This document shows, in pieces, positions 1 through 9,859 of a stretch of DNA of 64,000 bases. The stretch spans positions 62,001 through 126,000 of the forward strand of contig CDRNVI010000020.1 in NCBI GenBank assembly GCA_977017575.1, given 5' to 3'. The translations under genes were made by a program, and so were the position numbers. Every line of letters begins with the position of its first letter. Positions within the stretch are counted from its first letter, which is position 1. This DNA comes from Paramoeba atlantica (Eukaryota > Discosea). The notes beneath the pieces are model-generated. The model was given only the letters and a program-made list of their open reading frames with translations, did no database searches and was not told the origin of the DNA.

Positions 1-50
1 AATGGAAAGGAAAAGTAGGTAGTCTAAAGGGCAAAGGACTAAACGAGATT

Positions 51-371
51 ATGGACAAAAGCAGCGACATTCACGACAACTCCACAAATTCAGACGAAAT
101 GAACATCGAACTGCGAGAATGCATCACACGACAAGAATCACGACAAAGCAAACCACGGAAAATCAAAGTTATCATCGGAGACTCACGACCTTCGGATCAA
201 ACAAGCTCAGATATGCCATCGAAGTCTCCCCAAATAACTGAAAATGCGCCGCAAAATGAAGACGACATGTCAGCGGACACCGATGGCCTAAGTACCTCAT
301 CTGAAACAATGTCATCCGACGATCTGTGTATGAAATCCACGCCGAGGGGGCTCCATGAAACTTATAAGTAA
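51..371 (+). CDS. Short acidic/Ser-rich frame in the LINE 1 5' region
   Basis: A 106-codon frame from ATG with many Ser, Asp, Glu and Thr residues and one basic stretch (residues 28-42). No domain is recognised. It lies 0.7 kb before the main frame of LINE 1 and could be part of an ORF1 or 5' leader. LINE 2 has a comparable Ser/Thr-rich minus-strand frame at 5911-6210, in the same relative place, which is the only argument that it means anything. It may equally be chance. Confidence 0.25.
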   Translation: MDKSSDIHDNSTNSDEMNIELRECITRQESRQSKPRKIKVIIGDSRPSDQTSSDMPSKSPQITENAPQNEDDMSADTDGLSTSSETMSSDDLCMKSTPRGLHETYK

Positions 372-768
372 CAAACAAATATAAGTAAATACCTATGACT
401 AATATAATCACACTTCCAAATCGTCCCAAAATCAAAGAACACATAATACGATATATAGATAGAATTCACATGCACAAACATAGTTCAAAAGAAAGCCTGC
501 ATAAAACCAATAATCATGTGTCACGTTGTTAACGGGATTCCCCCCCACCGGAACCCTCGGCCAAATGGCTGGGGGCTTGGTGGGTGGGCACAAAAACTTA
601 AAGCGAAGTAAAATAACAACCTAACAAGGATATATAAGATAATAGTAAATACCCATCCCATGTAAAATTCTGAATACAAAACATAATTCGAGAAACTATG
701 TGCCCCGAAGGGCCAGCAGGCAAATACATAACAGCCCCTCGGCTAAATTTCAAAACGTGGACTATTAG

Positions 769-1050
769 AGTGAGCTGGCACGCACACGAATTTTGAAAGC
801 GCCAGACCAAGTTCAAGACATTGTATCAGAATGGGGCCGCGGTACTCAATGCGAGATCCTTTGGAACTTCCGCTACGGAGAAGAAATTTTTCATTCTGTC
901 GGCGAAGTAGTGTCCCGCGTCTCAAGGAAAGGTCAGGTTCGTATAAAGATTGCGTACTCCCCTGCTGAAGGACAAACCGGACCCCAAGGAAACCTCTTTC
1001 TTCCACAGTCTGACAAAGTGCGAGTCTTTCAAAACTGGCTACGAAGATAA
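769..1050 (+). CDS. LINE 1 ORF1-like segment, conserved in LINE 2
   Basis: This frame is open from the stop at 766 to the stop at 1048 but has no ATG. Its translation around 'PQGNLFLPQSDKVRVFQNWL' lines up with 'EFKGTLPPQESVKVYRLLW' in LINE 2, where the same segment is fused in frame to the RT protein. Conservation in two copies argues that it is real coding sequence: a small beta-rich N-terminal domain of unknown function. In this copy it is separated from the RT frame by a stop and a change of frame, so it is either a separate ORF1 or a broken N-terminus. Confidence 0.45.
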   Translation, partial: SELARTRILKAPDQVQDIVSEWGRGTQCEILWNFRYGEEIFHSVGEVVSRVSRKGQVRIKIAYSPAEGQTGPQGNLFLPQSDKVRVFQNWLRR

Positions 1051-1097
1051 ATCGAATACCAAGCAAAGGAGTAAACACGCTAAATTTTCCGGAGAGC

Positions 1098-3803
1098 ATG
1101 TCAGAGACGACGAAGGAATCCGACACGCACAGAGACATGGAACCACTTCCACCGCTAGCTCAAATAGAACCGTCCTTTGCTGTACATGTGGTTTCAATTT
1201 TCAGAGAGACAATTCGCGAATATCCTCATTTACAACTTCTGTCCGAAAAAGAAACCCTATGGCACAGGTTCCTAAATGCTCCGAGAGATGCTTTGACCAC
1301 TGTGAGGAAAATGCTAATGCGAACACGAGCCACGACTCACGCGCCGAAAAGTAAAAGTAAATATGAATACAACGTCGACAAGCTCAGCCAAGAAGAACAA
1401 GAAGAGTTAGAAACTGACCGCCGAGCGATCCGCAATGCTTTACGAACGGCCAAAGCAGGAAACCTAGGCAAAGCAACGCGTATTCTCGATAACGTCTACA
1501 AACAATCACCCCTGACTATCGAAGAAAAAGTTTCTCTTCTAATAAGTCTCCATCCTTCCGGGAAAACGCCTCAAATGCCGATAAGTGTTGACTTTCCGCG
1601 CATTGGAATTGTTGAACGAGACGAACTCCTCTTAGCAGCCAGCAAATTGGCAAAGGGTGCTTCCCCCGGACCTACAGGTTTCAGCGAATCGATGTTGCGA
1701 CTTCTCGCCGACGATGAAGAATCCAGCATTTGCTTATGCCACATGTTTCGCGACGTGATCAATGGCGACATTCCAAACTCGGTGCGTGATCGACTCACAA
1801 GATGCAGATTAGTAGCTTTGCCCAAACAAATAAATAAACTGCGCCCGATCGCTATAGGAGAGACCATCCTTAAAGTGTGTGGCATCATTCTTTTTCAACG
1901 ACATGAAGACGCGCTTAAAAAGCACTCTCAACCCTTCCAACGAGGCATACTACAAAAGAATGCGTGTGAGCAAATTGTGCATGAACTGATAGAAGAATAC
2001 GAGGCAGACCACAAGATCGTCACAGTCGATTACACCAACGCGTTCAACACACCAAACAGAATCGCCATTGCAGAAACTCTTCAAAAGCATGATGTTTTCA
2101 GACCATTTATGCGCCTCTTTTTCCTAGAGTACTCCGAGCCATCTGATCTTCTTTTCTTTGCTGACAACACACTCTATTCAACAATCAAAAGCACATCTGG
2201 GGTACGACAAGGTTCAGCGCTCTCATCTCTCTACTTTTGTAGCTTAATACATCCCATCCTAGCTGAAGTAGCCGATCTTTTTCCTGAAGTCACGATCCGA
2301 GCATATATGGACGACATCACGCTTTCATCTCGAAACACTTTATCCCTAGAAGCCGCTTTCCTCCATCTTCAAGAACTTTCTAAAGACTTATCACTTGATG
2401 TCAACTGCAATAAAACAGAGTGGTTTCAGAAAGGAGCAAAAAACTGTCCATTGGCATTGCAGAAAGCTGGTCTATCGTCACCGGAGAAATCTGTCAAGAT
2501 CCTAGGCGCCTACATAGGGGAGAATGAGGACGTTAGTGAAAAGCTCGTACGACAGTCAGTAAAGCATGTATGCCTTTTTCGACGTTTGCAAATCATGGGC
2601 CCAAGCAATCTTTCGTTAGCAATGTTGCAACGATGCACGATTCCACGACAGGATTACTTTTTGCGCGTCCACAAACCAGCAGCTACACTGAAAATTGCGG
2701 AATGCTTCGATGTTGAAATATCAAGAATTATCTCACACTGGTTTCTCGCCACAGGTGACTCACTCCGCCTCGCAACTCTACCGCAAAAAATGGGAGGTCT
2801 TGGTCCCACTCAGTCCACCTTAAAGCAACGGTACTTTTTTGAAGCAGCCAGACGATCTATTGATGAGCATAAAATATCCACTAAAGCTCCGGTAGGTCAA
2901 CAAGCTGTTGAGAAAGTTAGTGGCGTTACTTTGAATCCGATGAAAATAAAGAGTAAGGCCTCTAAAGCAATTCGCGAAGAGCAAACAAAAGTGCTGTCAG
3001 AAATCAAAGCAAACAAGCGATTAAGTGAAGTTATTAGCAGAACAAAGGACTCGAATTCACACTTGGTCTCCACTAATGATTACATCAATCCCTATCTTTT
3101 CCGATATTCCATAATGATGCGATTGGGGATGTCACTCCCGAAAGCCTCAGGGATTTGCCATTGTCCGGGATGCGGGTCACAGCAAGAAGGAAACGGCCTT
3201 CTTCATCATGTTGCGGGCTGCGCACAATGTTCAGGTATGAACACCACGAAGAAACACACACACCTGATCCGTTTGCTTTCAGATTTATGCACCAAGGCTG
3301 GGCTCCCTCACGTGGTCGAACCTCGAGTACATGCTTCATTCTATTGCGCAAAGTGCAAGGCAAGTATTTCTGCAGATGCAGCTGAACGACATGCGTGTAG
3401 AGCGCGTCGGATACGTTCTGGTCCTGACTTGGGAATAATGTGGCCTCACCAGGGAGAGATATTGTATGACGTAACTGTTGTACATACTTGTACGGTGTCA
3501 AATGCAAAGTTCACCCCTGAACAACTAATGGAAAACGCACTGGCCAGGAAAAATAAAAAGTATGTAGAACAGAATGGTTTGGAACCAGAGGCGTTCAAAT
3601 GCTTAGCGGTGACTGATTGTGGGCTTCTCCATGAAGACACTAAAAGACTCATCTCTGTTTTAGCAGCACGGGCACACCTCAATCCTAAAGACACACGTGA
3701 TGCCTTCCGACTAGCAGTTGAAAAATTCAATGCATACACAGTTGTATGCCAACTAAGAGACGTGATCCCACACTGCAACTGGATAGGCGGACTAAGTAAC
3801 TAA
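1098..3803 (+). CDS. LINE reverse transcriptase / restriction-like endonuclease polyprotein (901 aa)
   Basis: The polyprotein of a REL-endonuclease LINE. An N-terminal helical region of about 150 residues precedes the RT, which has the fingers motif 'KGASPGPTGF' near residue 190, the palm motif 'VDYTNAFNTPNR' near 315 and the catalytic 'AYMDDITL' near 402. A zinc finger of form C-x2-C...H-x4-C begins near residue 687 and is followed by more Cys/His pairs. The endonuclease core reads 'GPDLG' near 774, then 'YDVTVVHT' near 790 and 'KNKKY' about 30 residues on, matching the PD...D-x-K layout. The reading frame is uninterrupted and all catalytic residues are present, so this copy may be young. 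The start is the ATG at 1098; LINE 2 aligns from about residue 15 and continues further upstream. Confidence 0.9.
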   Translation: MSETTKESDTHRDMEPLPPLAQIEPSFAVHVVSIFRETIREYPHLQLLSEKETLWHRFLNAPRDALTTVRKMLMRTRATTHAPKSKSKYEYNVDKLSQEEQEELETDRRAIRNALRTAKAGNLGKATRILDNVYKQSPLTIEEKVSLLISLHPSGKTPQMPISVDFPRIGIVERDELLLAASKLAKGASPGPTGFSESMLRLLADDEESSICLCHMFRDVINGDIPNSVRDRLTRCRLVALPKQINKLRPIAIGETILKVCGIILFQRHEDALKKHSQPFQRGILQKNACEQIVHELIEEYEADHKIVTVDYTNAFNTPNRIAIAETLQKHDVFRPFMRLFFLEYSEPSDLLFFADNTLYSTIKSTSGVRQGSALSSLYFCSLIHPILAEVADLFPEVTIRAYMDDITLSSRNTLSLEAAFLHLQELSKDLSLDVNCNKTEWFQKGAKNCPLALQKAGLSSPEKSVKILGAYIGENEDVSEKLVRQSVKHVCLFRRLQIMGPSNLSLAMLQRCTIPRQDYFLRVHKPAATLKIAECFDVEISRIISHWFLATGDSLRLATLPQKMGGLGPTQSTLKQRYFFEAARRSIDEHKISTKAPVGQQAVEKVSGVTLNPMKIKSKASKAIREEQTKVLSEIKANKRLSEVISRTKDSNSHLVSTNDYINPYLFRYSIMMRLGMSLPKASGICHCPGCGSQQEGNGLLHHVAGCAQCSGMNTTKKHTHLIRLLSDLCTKAGLPHVVEPRVHASFYCAKCKASISADAAERHACRARRIRSGPDLGIMWPHQGEILYDVTVVHTCTVSNAKFTPEQLMENALARKNKKYVEQNGLEPEAFKCLAVTDCGLLHEDTKRLISVLAARAHLNPKDTRDAFRLAVEKFNAYTVVCQLRDVIPHCNWIGGLSN

Positions 3804-3830
3804 TCTTTCCTTAAACGGTTTTATTAACAC

Positions 3831-4369
3831 AACTAATCTTTCCCAGTAAACGCAAACTGAGCACTTTTCTTTATGGTTATTTTCCTGAAGGACAAATATC
3901 ACAATGACAAAAATGTAAACTTGTGTTAGTAATTATACTCGGAAAGTCAGGTAATCGTTCAGACGAAATATATGATTTTATTTTATTGAACATTAGAAAC
4001 AATTTCCATAAGTTAAAACTTTATGCAAAAGTTAATAAAGCTTTTGCTTTACTTTGCAACTCGAAAATTTTGGACCACCACCCTTCCCTTTACATAATTA
4101 GAAAAAAAAATTAGCAAAATCAAAATTTTCGAATAATCGCCCCTTTGCACAAATGATGGAGAATATATCTAAATATAGTTACCTTCGTCAAAAAAAAACC
4201 ATAATAATAAGATCATACCCCACAATGGGTTCGTGTACTTGGAAATATAGAGGCAATGCCGCGTTTCATACTCCTCCCCCCCTATTTACTGCAAAAATAA
4301 AAATAAAAAAAATTGCTTCTTTTTATTATTATTGTTATCAAAATCATAAATTTCTATAAAAAAAAGCAA
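3831..4369. other. AT-rich gap between the two LINEs
   Basis: About 540 bases of AT-rich sequence between the convergent LINE 3' ends. It contains a short C-run flanked by T and A (about 4270-4300), like MITE ends elsewhere in the window. I see no gene. Confidence 0.5.
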
Positions 4370-5682
4370 TAACACAACATAATATAAGCATGCAATTCAA
4401 CGTTAGGATATTCTTGAGCAATCGTTTCCAGAATAGGCTGCATAAAGACATGTTTTGCTACTTCTTCTCTGCACGGTGAATTAAAAGCATTCTTAAAATC
4501 TACGGAAAGCATTGAATGTCCCTTATTATATCGCTCGCGTAGCTTATGGACTATTCGCTCGCAGCCCGCCCAGGAAAATACACCCTGTTGCATTGGGGCA
4601 AATAAAGGCGCAAGTGTATTTTCATAACGCTGCATAAGATCGGCTAATTTGTTAATCACTTCGCCCATTGCAACCGGTCGGACTCCACCGTCTCCCTTTG
4701 GTATTGCGACCAACCTGGAACGACTGAGCCGACAAGTTACATCCTGCGCAAGAAACCCGTTTAACAAATCACATATCATGTGACACAGATTTATACATGA
4801 CACTTCATCGTCAATCATAAGACGAACGATGCCGTCAGTCATTCCCGTTGGACCCGGGCTTGCACCTTTCGCCAGCCTCTTTCCCGCGCTGCGCAGTTCC
4901 TCCGGCGTTATACCAGCAATTATTGGCGCATCTGCGGGTGCCTCAAAGTCACACGGCTTCTGCGGATGTAGCTCAGCCAGCTTGTCTAAAATTTCTTCAT
5001 CCGAGAGATTGACCTTCTTGAAATTCTGACTGAGTGTCTTTGCTCCTTTTGTCGCACATCCTTCTAAAACCAACCGTTTGGCTTTCTTGATCGCGCGAAT
5101 GTCCTGCGCTATTTCGCTGTCCACAATTGTCGTGTTGCTCTTCGTGTTGATGGGATCGCGTCTTGTACTTCGTTTGTCCATCGTTCGTATAGTAGCCAAA
5201 GACAGCTTCATCGCCGACAACAATCGATGCCATATCTGGTTTCGCTGTACGTAGTCGGAGTGCATGTACTCTCTTACGATATCACGAAGTGTCGCCACGA
5301 CGCACGGAATAAATTCAGGACTGATCGTTCGCATTGTCGGAATCGGGAGGTAGTCGATCCCTTCGTTTCCAGTTCCTTTCCTCTCTGGCAACTGATAATT
5401 TTCCAAGAGAGAGTCTCGTAGCACGATGTCATCGATCGCCGGCGGTGCCTGATGCCACAATAAACGATACACCTTGACGCTTTCCTGCGGCGGGAGTGTT
5501 CCTTTAAATTCCTCCGCGACGCGGTATCCATAAACACCTTGGTAAGTTATCGATAACTTTCCTAATCCTCCTCGTTTGCTATGCGTACGTGTCCGATTGA
5601 TACGTTCACCTCGCTCTTCCGGTCGAAAACCCACGCAATCGTGCCCTTGGCTCCCGCTTTGATCTGTTTGGACTGTTTCCAT
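4354..5682 (-). pseudogene. LINE 2 RT protein, internally deleted and 3'-truncated
   Basis: A minus-strand relative of the LINE 1 protein. 'EYMHSDYVQRNQIWHRLL' matches 'EYPHLQLLSEKETLWHRFL', and both share 'KGASPGPTG', 'NAFNSP/NTP' and 'L/IRAY'. About 65 residues are missing between 'REEVAKHVF' and 'MQPILETIAQEYPNVEL', which removes the RT motif carrying Q-G-S. The frame then leaves the family exactly at the YMDD box, so the catalytic aspartates, zinc finger and endonuclease are absent. This copy cannot move itself. Unlike LINE 1, it reads in frame through the conserved 'GTLPPQESVKVYRLLW' domain. An upstream frame at 5562-5801 overlaps in another register and probably holds the rest of that domain. 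Confidence 0.8.
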
Positions 5683-6210
5683 ATTTCATCTGCCGGTATG
5701 GGGAAATGATGTTTGACATCGACAGAATTTATTAGCTCATCAGTCCAATCTCCATCTCCGCTATTCTCTCCTATGAACCGTATGCTTTCAGTTGTGTTCA
5801 CTTCTGTTCCATCCGCCCTTTGGTCTCGTCGATCTTGTGGCGAGTAACAACCCTGAAACTCGTGTGCTGTGTGATCCTCCGTTTCTCCAGATGCAGCGGC
5901 TATTCCATTGTCAAATGACGGAGACCCGAGAGATCGACCAGACCCCGCCTGTTTCTGGGATTTGCACTTCTACAGAATTGAATGCTGCACCGGACATGGC
6001 GCTTGATGCCGTTCTTATAGCATCAGCTGCGACAGCGCACGTTCTTTTAATGCGAATACACCACTTTCCTGCTTCCTTCGATTCTCCTAGCGGGACTTCG
6101 GCTGCGCATGTACCCGCGTTCGCCGGTAATGACACTGATTCGTTTGACGTAATTCCTGATTCGTTTGACACTGATTCGACTGGACACGGCGTCGTTACCT
6201 GGAGGGGCAA
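4370..6210 (-). mobile_element. LINE 2, truncated copy of the LINE 1 family
   Basis: Extent of the second family member on the minus strand: a Ser-rich upstream frame (5911-6210), an ORF1-like stretch (5562-5801) and the deleted RT frame (4354-5682). The 3' break lies near 4385, just inside the YMDD motif. Because LINEs are normally truncated at the 5' end, loss of the 3' half here points to a later deletion rather than incomplete reverse transcription. The 5' limit is approximate. Confidence 0.65.
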
Positions 6211-6289
6211 GGGAAGGGGTAATGCCGCTCGGTTTTTGTTTTATCGCTTCCTGTAAACTTTCATAAAACTCATCTTTATCTATTTCCTG

Positions 6290-6562
6290 TGATTTGATCC
6301 GAAAAATATTTTTTTATAAAAACTTTGCTCGACCATGACCCCCCACTGGACCCCCCACTGGACCCCCCCTGGACCCCCCCTGGACCCCCCCTAGACCCCC
6401 CCTAGACCCCCCATTTTTATCATTTTTTTCTCAGTTTTGGACCACCGGAGCCCCCTTTTATTTTTTCTTCTATTACATTACTGTGTTCTTTATATTTTCA
6501 CTGTTTTTGTTCACTTTTTTTTCAATAATCGAGGGTATAGCGGTAGTTATACAACCACCGCA
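6290..6562 (+). repeat. Repeat family A, copy 1 (CCCCTGGAC tracts)
   Basis: A dispersed repeat. A C-rich array of 'ccccccctggac' type units (6335-6415) is followed by 'ggaccaccggagcccccttt', a T-rich spacer, 'ctgtttttgttcactttttt' and a terminal 'cggtagttatacaacc' block. Two other copies (24565-24825 and 25800-26232 continued at 27195-27290) and a tail fragment (39928-39990) share these blocks in the same order. The copy here is the uninterrupted reference for the 3' half. It has no coding potential of its own; periodic Pro/Gly frames over the array are a by-product of the tandem repeat. Confidence 0.7.
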
Positions 6563-7090
6563 ATAATAAACAAACAAACAAAAAAACTTTTTCCCAAAAA
6601 GCGGTGATTAAGTAGGGGGGAGGGGGTACAGTACATAAAGGGCTGTGGATGCTGTTTCAGCACGGTTTCGTTCGGTTCTAGTCCGTGATAACGGGGCTAG
6701 GGTAATAATTCGGAGAGGTACGAGATCGTTGAAGCTGAGGTTTTAGCCCATTGAAGCTGAAGAGGCAAGTCCGCTCGGGGGGTATAGCACCCTCAAGGGT
6801 ATAACACCCTCGACGACTTGGTCCATTGAAGCTGAGGAGTCTAAACCGTTGAAGCTGATAATCGACACCCCCGAACAAAAGCAGCAAGCAGGGGGGAGGC
6901 CACTCTCGGTCCTGCGGAAAATACGCATGTAGTCTTCGGATTTGCATGTATGTCTCAACCTGAAAGGGTTAAGATAGTTCAGCGGACAAGTTGGATGAAA
7001 ATCCACCTTTGAGTGATAGCCTCCCCCAAAGCTACCTCGGCTTACTCCGGGGAGGCAACATCCCCAATGGGATAGAAAGCCTCGCAACTT
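6563..7090. repeat. Spacer with four interspersed 'TTGAAGCTGA' motifs
   Basis: No gene is visible. The motif 'gttgaagctga' or 'attgaagctga' occurs at about 6727, 6749, 6824 and 6850, with spacings of 22, 75 and 26 bases. They look like subterminal binding-site repeats of a transposon whose remnant follows at 7091-7357. A C/G-run of MITE-end type is present at about 6614-6628. Confidence 0.45.
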
Positions 7091-7357
7091 TCAGCTTTTA
7101 ACTTTCGGTACCATGAAAAAAACGAAACCTGTCAAAATGAGCAAAACATCGCTCAATTCGAGATCTAAGATTTCTTCGATTTTAGCACTGAGCTCCTCCT
7201 CAGTGATTGTAAGCGTAGGTGTGAACACAGGCACTCCTTTCGTAAAAGTTCTCTTTGTTGAAACCAGCACAGCCTTGTAGATAGCTCCTTCTGTTTCACT
7301 CGCCGAGGGACTCGCGATTCTTTCCATGAGCGCTTCGTTGCTCCCTATTTGGGACAT
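7091..7357 (-). pseudogene. Fragment of transposon accessory protein ('TEEEL' family), copy 3
   Basis: An 88-codon minus-strand frame. From its ATG at 7357 it aligns with the N-terminus of the 38008-38646 protein: both start with Met-Ser near an S-N-E tripeptide, then share F-T-K, a P-x-P pair and 'TITEEELSAKIEE' against 'VVTEEELGAKVEE'. The second half does not continue the match. Instead the DNA at 7110-7165 matches 37613-37670, the catalytic Glu region of the transposase fragment in the large element, so an internal deletion has fused the start of the accessory gene to the end of the transposase. The function of the domain is unknown. Confidence 0.6.
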
Positions 7358-7534
7358 AATGTGTTCGAAAAAATTGTGATAATTTAAGAAAATCAGAGAA
7401 ACAAATAAGTTGAATCCAGTAGTTCGAAAAAAAATTCGCAACTCATTACACATGCATTATTACACTTCCACTCATACCCTAAGCGCCTTGAAAGAATAAA
7501 AAAACCAAGTATTTATTCTGTAAGCTACTATCAT

Positions 7535-7625
7535 ACCCTGGAGGTGACCTGTAGTGATCTCACTACATATGTAGTGAGTCACCACATTCACTACATTTGG
7601 TTCACTACACTCAGTACACTTTCAC
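7535..7625. repeat. Palindromic CACTAC repeat, left copy
   Basis: The block begins 'cataccctggaggtgacctg' and contains the perfect palindrome 'ctcactacatatgtagtgag', followed by more CACTAC units to about 7625. A matching block in inverted orientation lies at 12412-12457. They may be terminal repeats of one 4.9-kb insertion or two solo copies of a palindromic element. Confidence 0.5.
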
Positions 7626-7914
7626 CACCATACGTTTTGGCTTTCACGTACCTCCTTGAATGTTCGATAAAAATTATAGTACTATAAAAACAAGAAAAGA
7701 AAGGCCCACAAAGCCCCCTTTACCCACGCCGACCACCGTCCTGCTCCCCTGAGGCCGCTCTCAGCATCTGAGCGCTGCCGCGTTGGATGGCGGCGCCAGT
7801 GGCCATATCATGTGCTCTGTAACCTTTTGGGTTGCCTTTTGGGTTGGAAGTTTACCGGCCCAACTTCCGCAAAAGGGAGTGTCCCGTTCCCCGGGATTCC
7901 GAAGACCGTGAAGG
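7626..7914. other. Gene-free stretch
   Basis: No supported gene. The GC-rich part after 7710 is probably the 3' untranslated part of LINE 3 on the minus strand. Confidence 0.4.
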
Positions 7915-9000
7915 CTAGCTGGTAGAGGACCACCCCTCTATCGTTTGACATCTCTCCATTTTTTTAAGCTTCTCGGCTTCCGCTTTGGCGAGTGTGCAGC
8001 CTGGATTTTTGCTTTCGGCCTCCACATACGATGCGGCCAGGGGATTCACCACGGTAACGTCGATAAGAACGAGCTGACGTAGGAGGTAACAGATTTGGTA
8101 GGTAGGAGGTAGCGGAGTCGGTGGGCAATCTGCCATTCCGGTTCGGACATCATGTGTTCCGATCGATTGGGAAGTGCTTGCAGCCAGTACCGGGAGTAGA
8201 TGTTGTTGACTTGCAACAGATGAACGCACTCCGTTGCGTTTGTTGTTTCCTCTAACGCAGCATCCAGCGTCGACGTGGCGTTGCTTTTGGGCTCTGTGCT
8301 TCGGGGGTGGGTTGGGAACACGACGTTCTCTGTACATTTCGGAGTGTTGTATTCGGGTGACGCGCTTGAACTATGTAATTCCATGCAGCTCCACAGTTAC
8401 GAAAAAGAGTCAAAGCGACAGGCCTGGGTAGAGATGCTAACTTGTCAACGAATCGCTGTATTTTGGGAACTTGGTCTTCCACACATTTTTGCTCGAGGTC
8501 TGGATCCTGAGCTACGTAAGCCCCCAATAATTTCTGGCCATCGTAGCTACGTATGTGTGATCTCCGTGTCTTTGAAGGATGAGAATTGTTCCGCTTGATG
8601 TGTACTGGCATTTGACCGACTTTGGACAGCGAATTCGAAACGAAGAACCTTCATTAGTAACAACGAAGGAGAATGCATCCCGAACGTGTTCTGGGGCACC
8701 TAGGAGGGTGATATCGTCAAGGTAGGCCTTCAGTTCGATAAACGTTGACTCCTGCAAAACTTTGCCTGTTAATGAAAACCTCAACTTTCTTGATGTCATT
8801 TACGGGTGACATTTCCGCCTGCCTACTTTCCACTTTGGGATGCAGCACCTTGCATGTCACATTCTTATGGCTGTAGTACGGTTACATACATCGACCATGA
8901 AAAACTGTGCCACAATGCTTGCAAATGATATGGCGTCTTTGATTGCCGTCGTCCTGAAGGAATGATTGCGGATCTTTGCGTTTCGCGAACTCCCGTGAAC
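7915..9000 (-). pseudogene. LINE 3: degenerate REL-endonuclease LINE, 3' half
   Basis: Minus-strand fossil of a second LINE lineage, in several frames. The piece at 8512-8799 has the RT catalytic box 'LKAYLDDITLLGAPEHV'. The piece at 8252-8611 continues the RT thumb ('LLGAYVAQDPDLEQK', 'ALTLFRNCGAAWNYI'). The piece at 7915-8337 has the endonuclease core 'LIDVTVVNPLAASYVEAE' followed by 'AEAEKLKKM'. The order is colinear with LINE 1, but the sequence is clearly different, closer to the R2/CRE-like LINEs common in animals and oomycetes. At least two frame changes separate the pieces. Any 5' part beyond 9000 is not recognisable. Confidence 0.75.
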
Positions 9001-9090
9001 ATACCGTTACCCCCACCCCCTTACTTCGCCTCCCCCCTTACTTCATCACATTTAGTCGCTGGACGTGTGGTGAAGTAAGGGGGGTGTTGG
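9001..9090. repeat. Palindromic MITE remnant with 'ATACCGTTACCCCC' end
   Basis: The arms 'ccccccttacttcatcaca' (9032-9050) and 'tgtggtgaagtaagggggg' (9066-9084) form a hairpin. The leading 'ataccgttaccccc' is repeated inverted at 11497-11510, and a related palindrome lies at 11345-11510. No coding sequence. Confidence 0.6.
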
Positions 9091-9705
9091 ATTTTTCTCA
9101 GACAACTTACCACCTCTTTACACAGCCGGAGGGGTGCACTGCAACCGACCGTTGCATCGGGCTAAGGCGAGGCAGAGCCACGCCCAGTGGTCTTCAAGGA
9201 GGGACACAGATGGCGCACAAACATCGATGAACAAAGGTTCTTGGTGCACACGTCGGTGAAGACGACGCCGTCATACCAGGATTTTAAACCACAGTCCGGT
9301 TTAACATTCCGGGGGGAAATAACAACGGTTACAGGAATGCTACGTAGCTGCAGGAATGATAACTTTTTAAGGATTGTCCTGGGTTTACCGTACGATTCGT
9401 CGACGCAACGGGTTGGTAGCAGCACGTTGTTGCCGCCTTGTACTAACAAAAACAGGTAGAGGACTTCGGCCTCGAAACTTCCAAATCTATCTGTGAAGGA
9501 TCTGACTTGCCAGTGACCGATCGGAGCTATCCGGAATGATTTAGTATGTTGAACCATTTCTAATTCAGAACGATTTTCTTCCATGTCAGTTTCTTCATCA
9601 TGTCAGTTTGATCATAAAGTTGCGCCACAGTGTTTTGTAGTTCTAACATTTAAATTGGTGTTCAATGGGTTATGTTCTGCGACATCATTTAAATTTCGCG
9701 ATGTA
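9091..9705. other. No recognised gene
   Basis: A minus-strand open frame of 140 codons (9162-9584) shows no recognisable domain, and no relative appears elsewhere in the window. It might be the 5' part of LINE 3, but no RT motif is visible in it. Nothing else is seen. Confidence 0.4.
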
Positions 9706-9859
9706 ACCTGGGGAACGGTATATTATTTAAATCGCTATTTAAATAATAAAGTGCTATTTAAATAATATAGTGTTAAAGTTTCTATTTAAATAATATAGCG
9801 TTAACGCTATAATATTTAAATAGAGGAAAAAGCGCAAGTAAAAATGTGGTCTTTAGAAG

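Larger units (their letters stand above)
1..3830 (+). mobile_element. LINE 1: non-LTR retrotransposon with restriction-like endonuclease, nearly full length
   Basis: A plus-strand LINE whose 5' end may lie before the window. It holds an upstream open frame (51-371), a second small frame (about 769-1050) and one long frame (1098-3803) with reverse transcriptase, zinc finger and a PD-(D/E)XK-type endonuclease. Such elements (CRE/SLACS, R2, NeSL type) nick one DNA strand and prime reverse transcription there; the endonuclease after the RT separates them from APE-type LINEs such as ingi or L1Tc. I see no clear poly-A tail; the 3' end is set loosely after the stop codon. LINE 2, the same family in opposite orientation, lies 0.6 kb downstream, so the two are tail to tail. 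Confidence 0.85.

Noticed and set aside
5792-6256. Plus-strand 154-codon frame
   Set aside because: Antisense to the 5' part of LINE 2; no domain and no support from composition.
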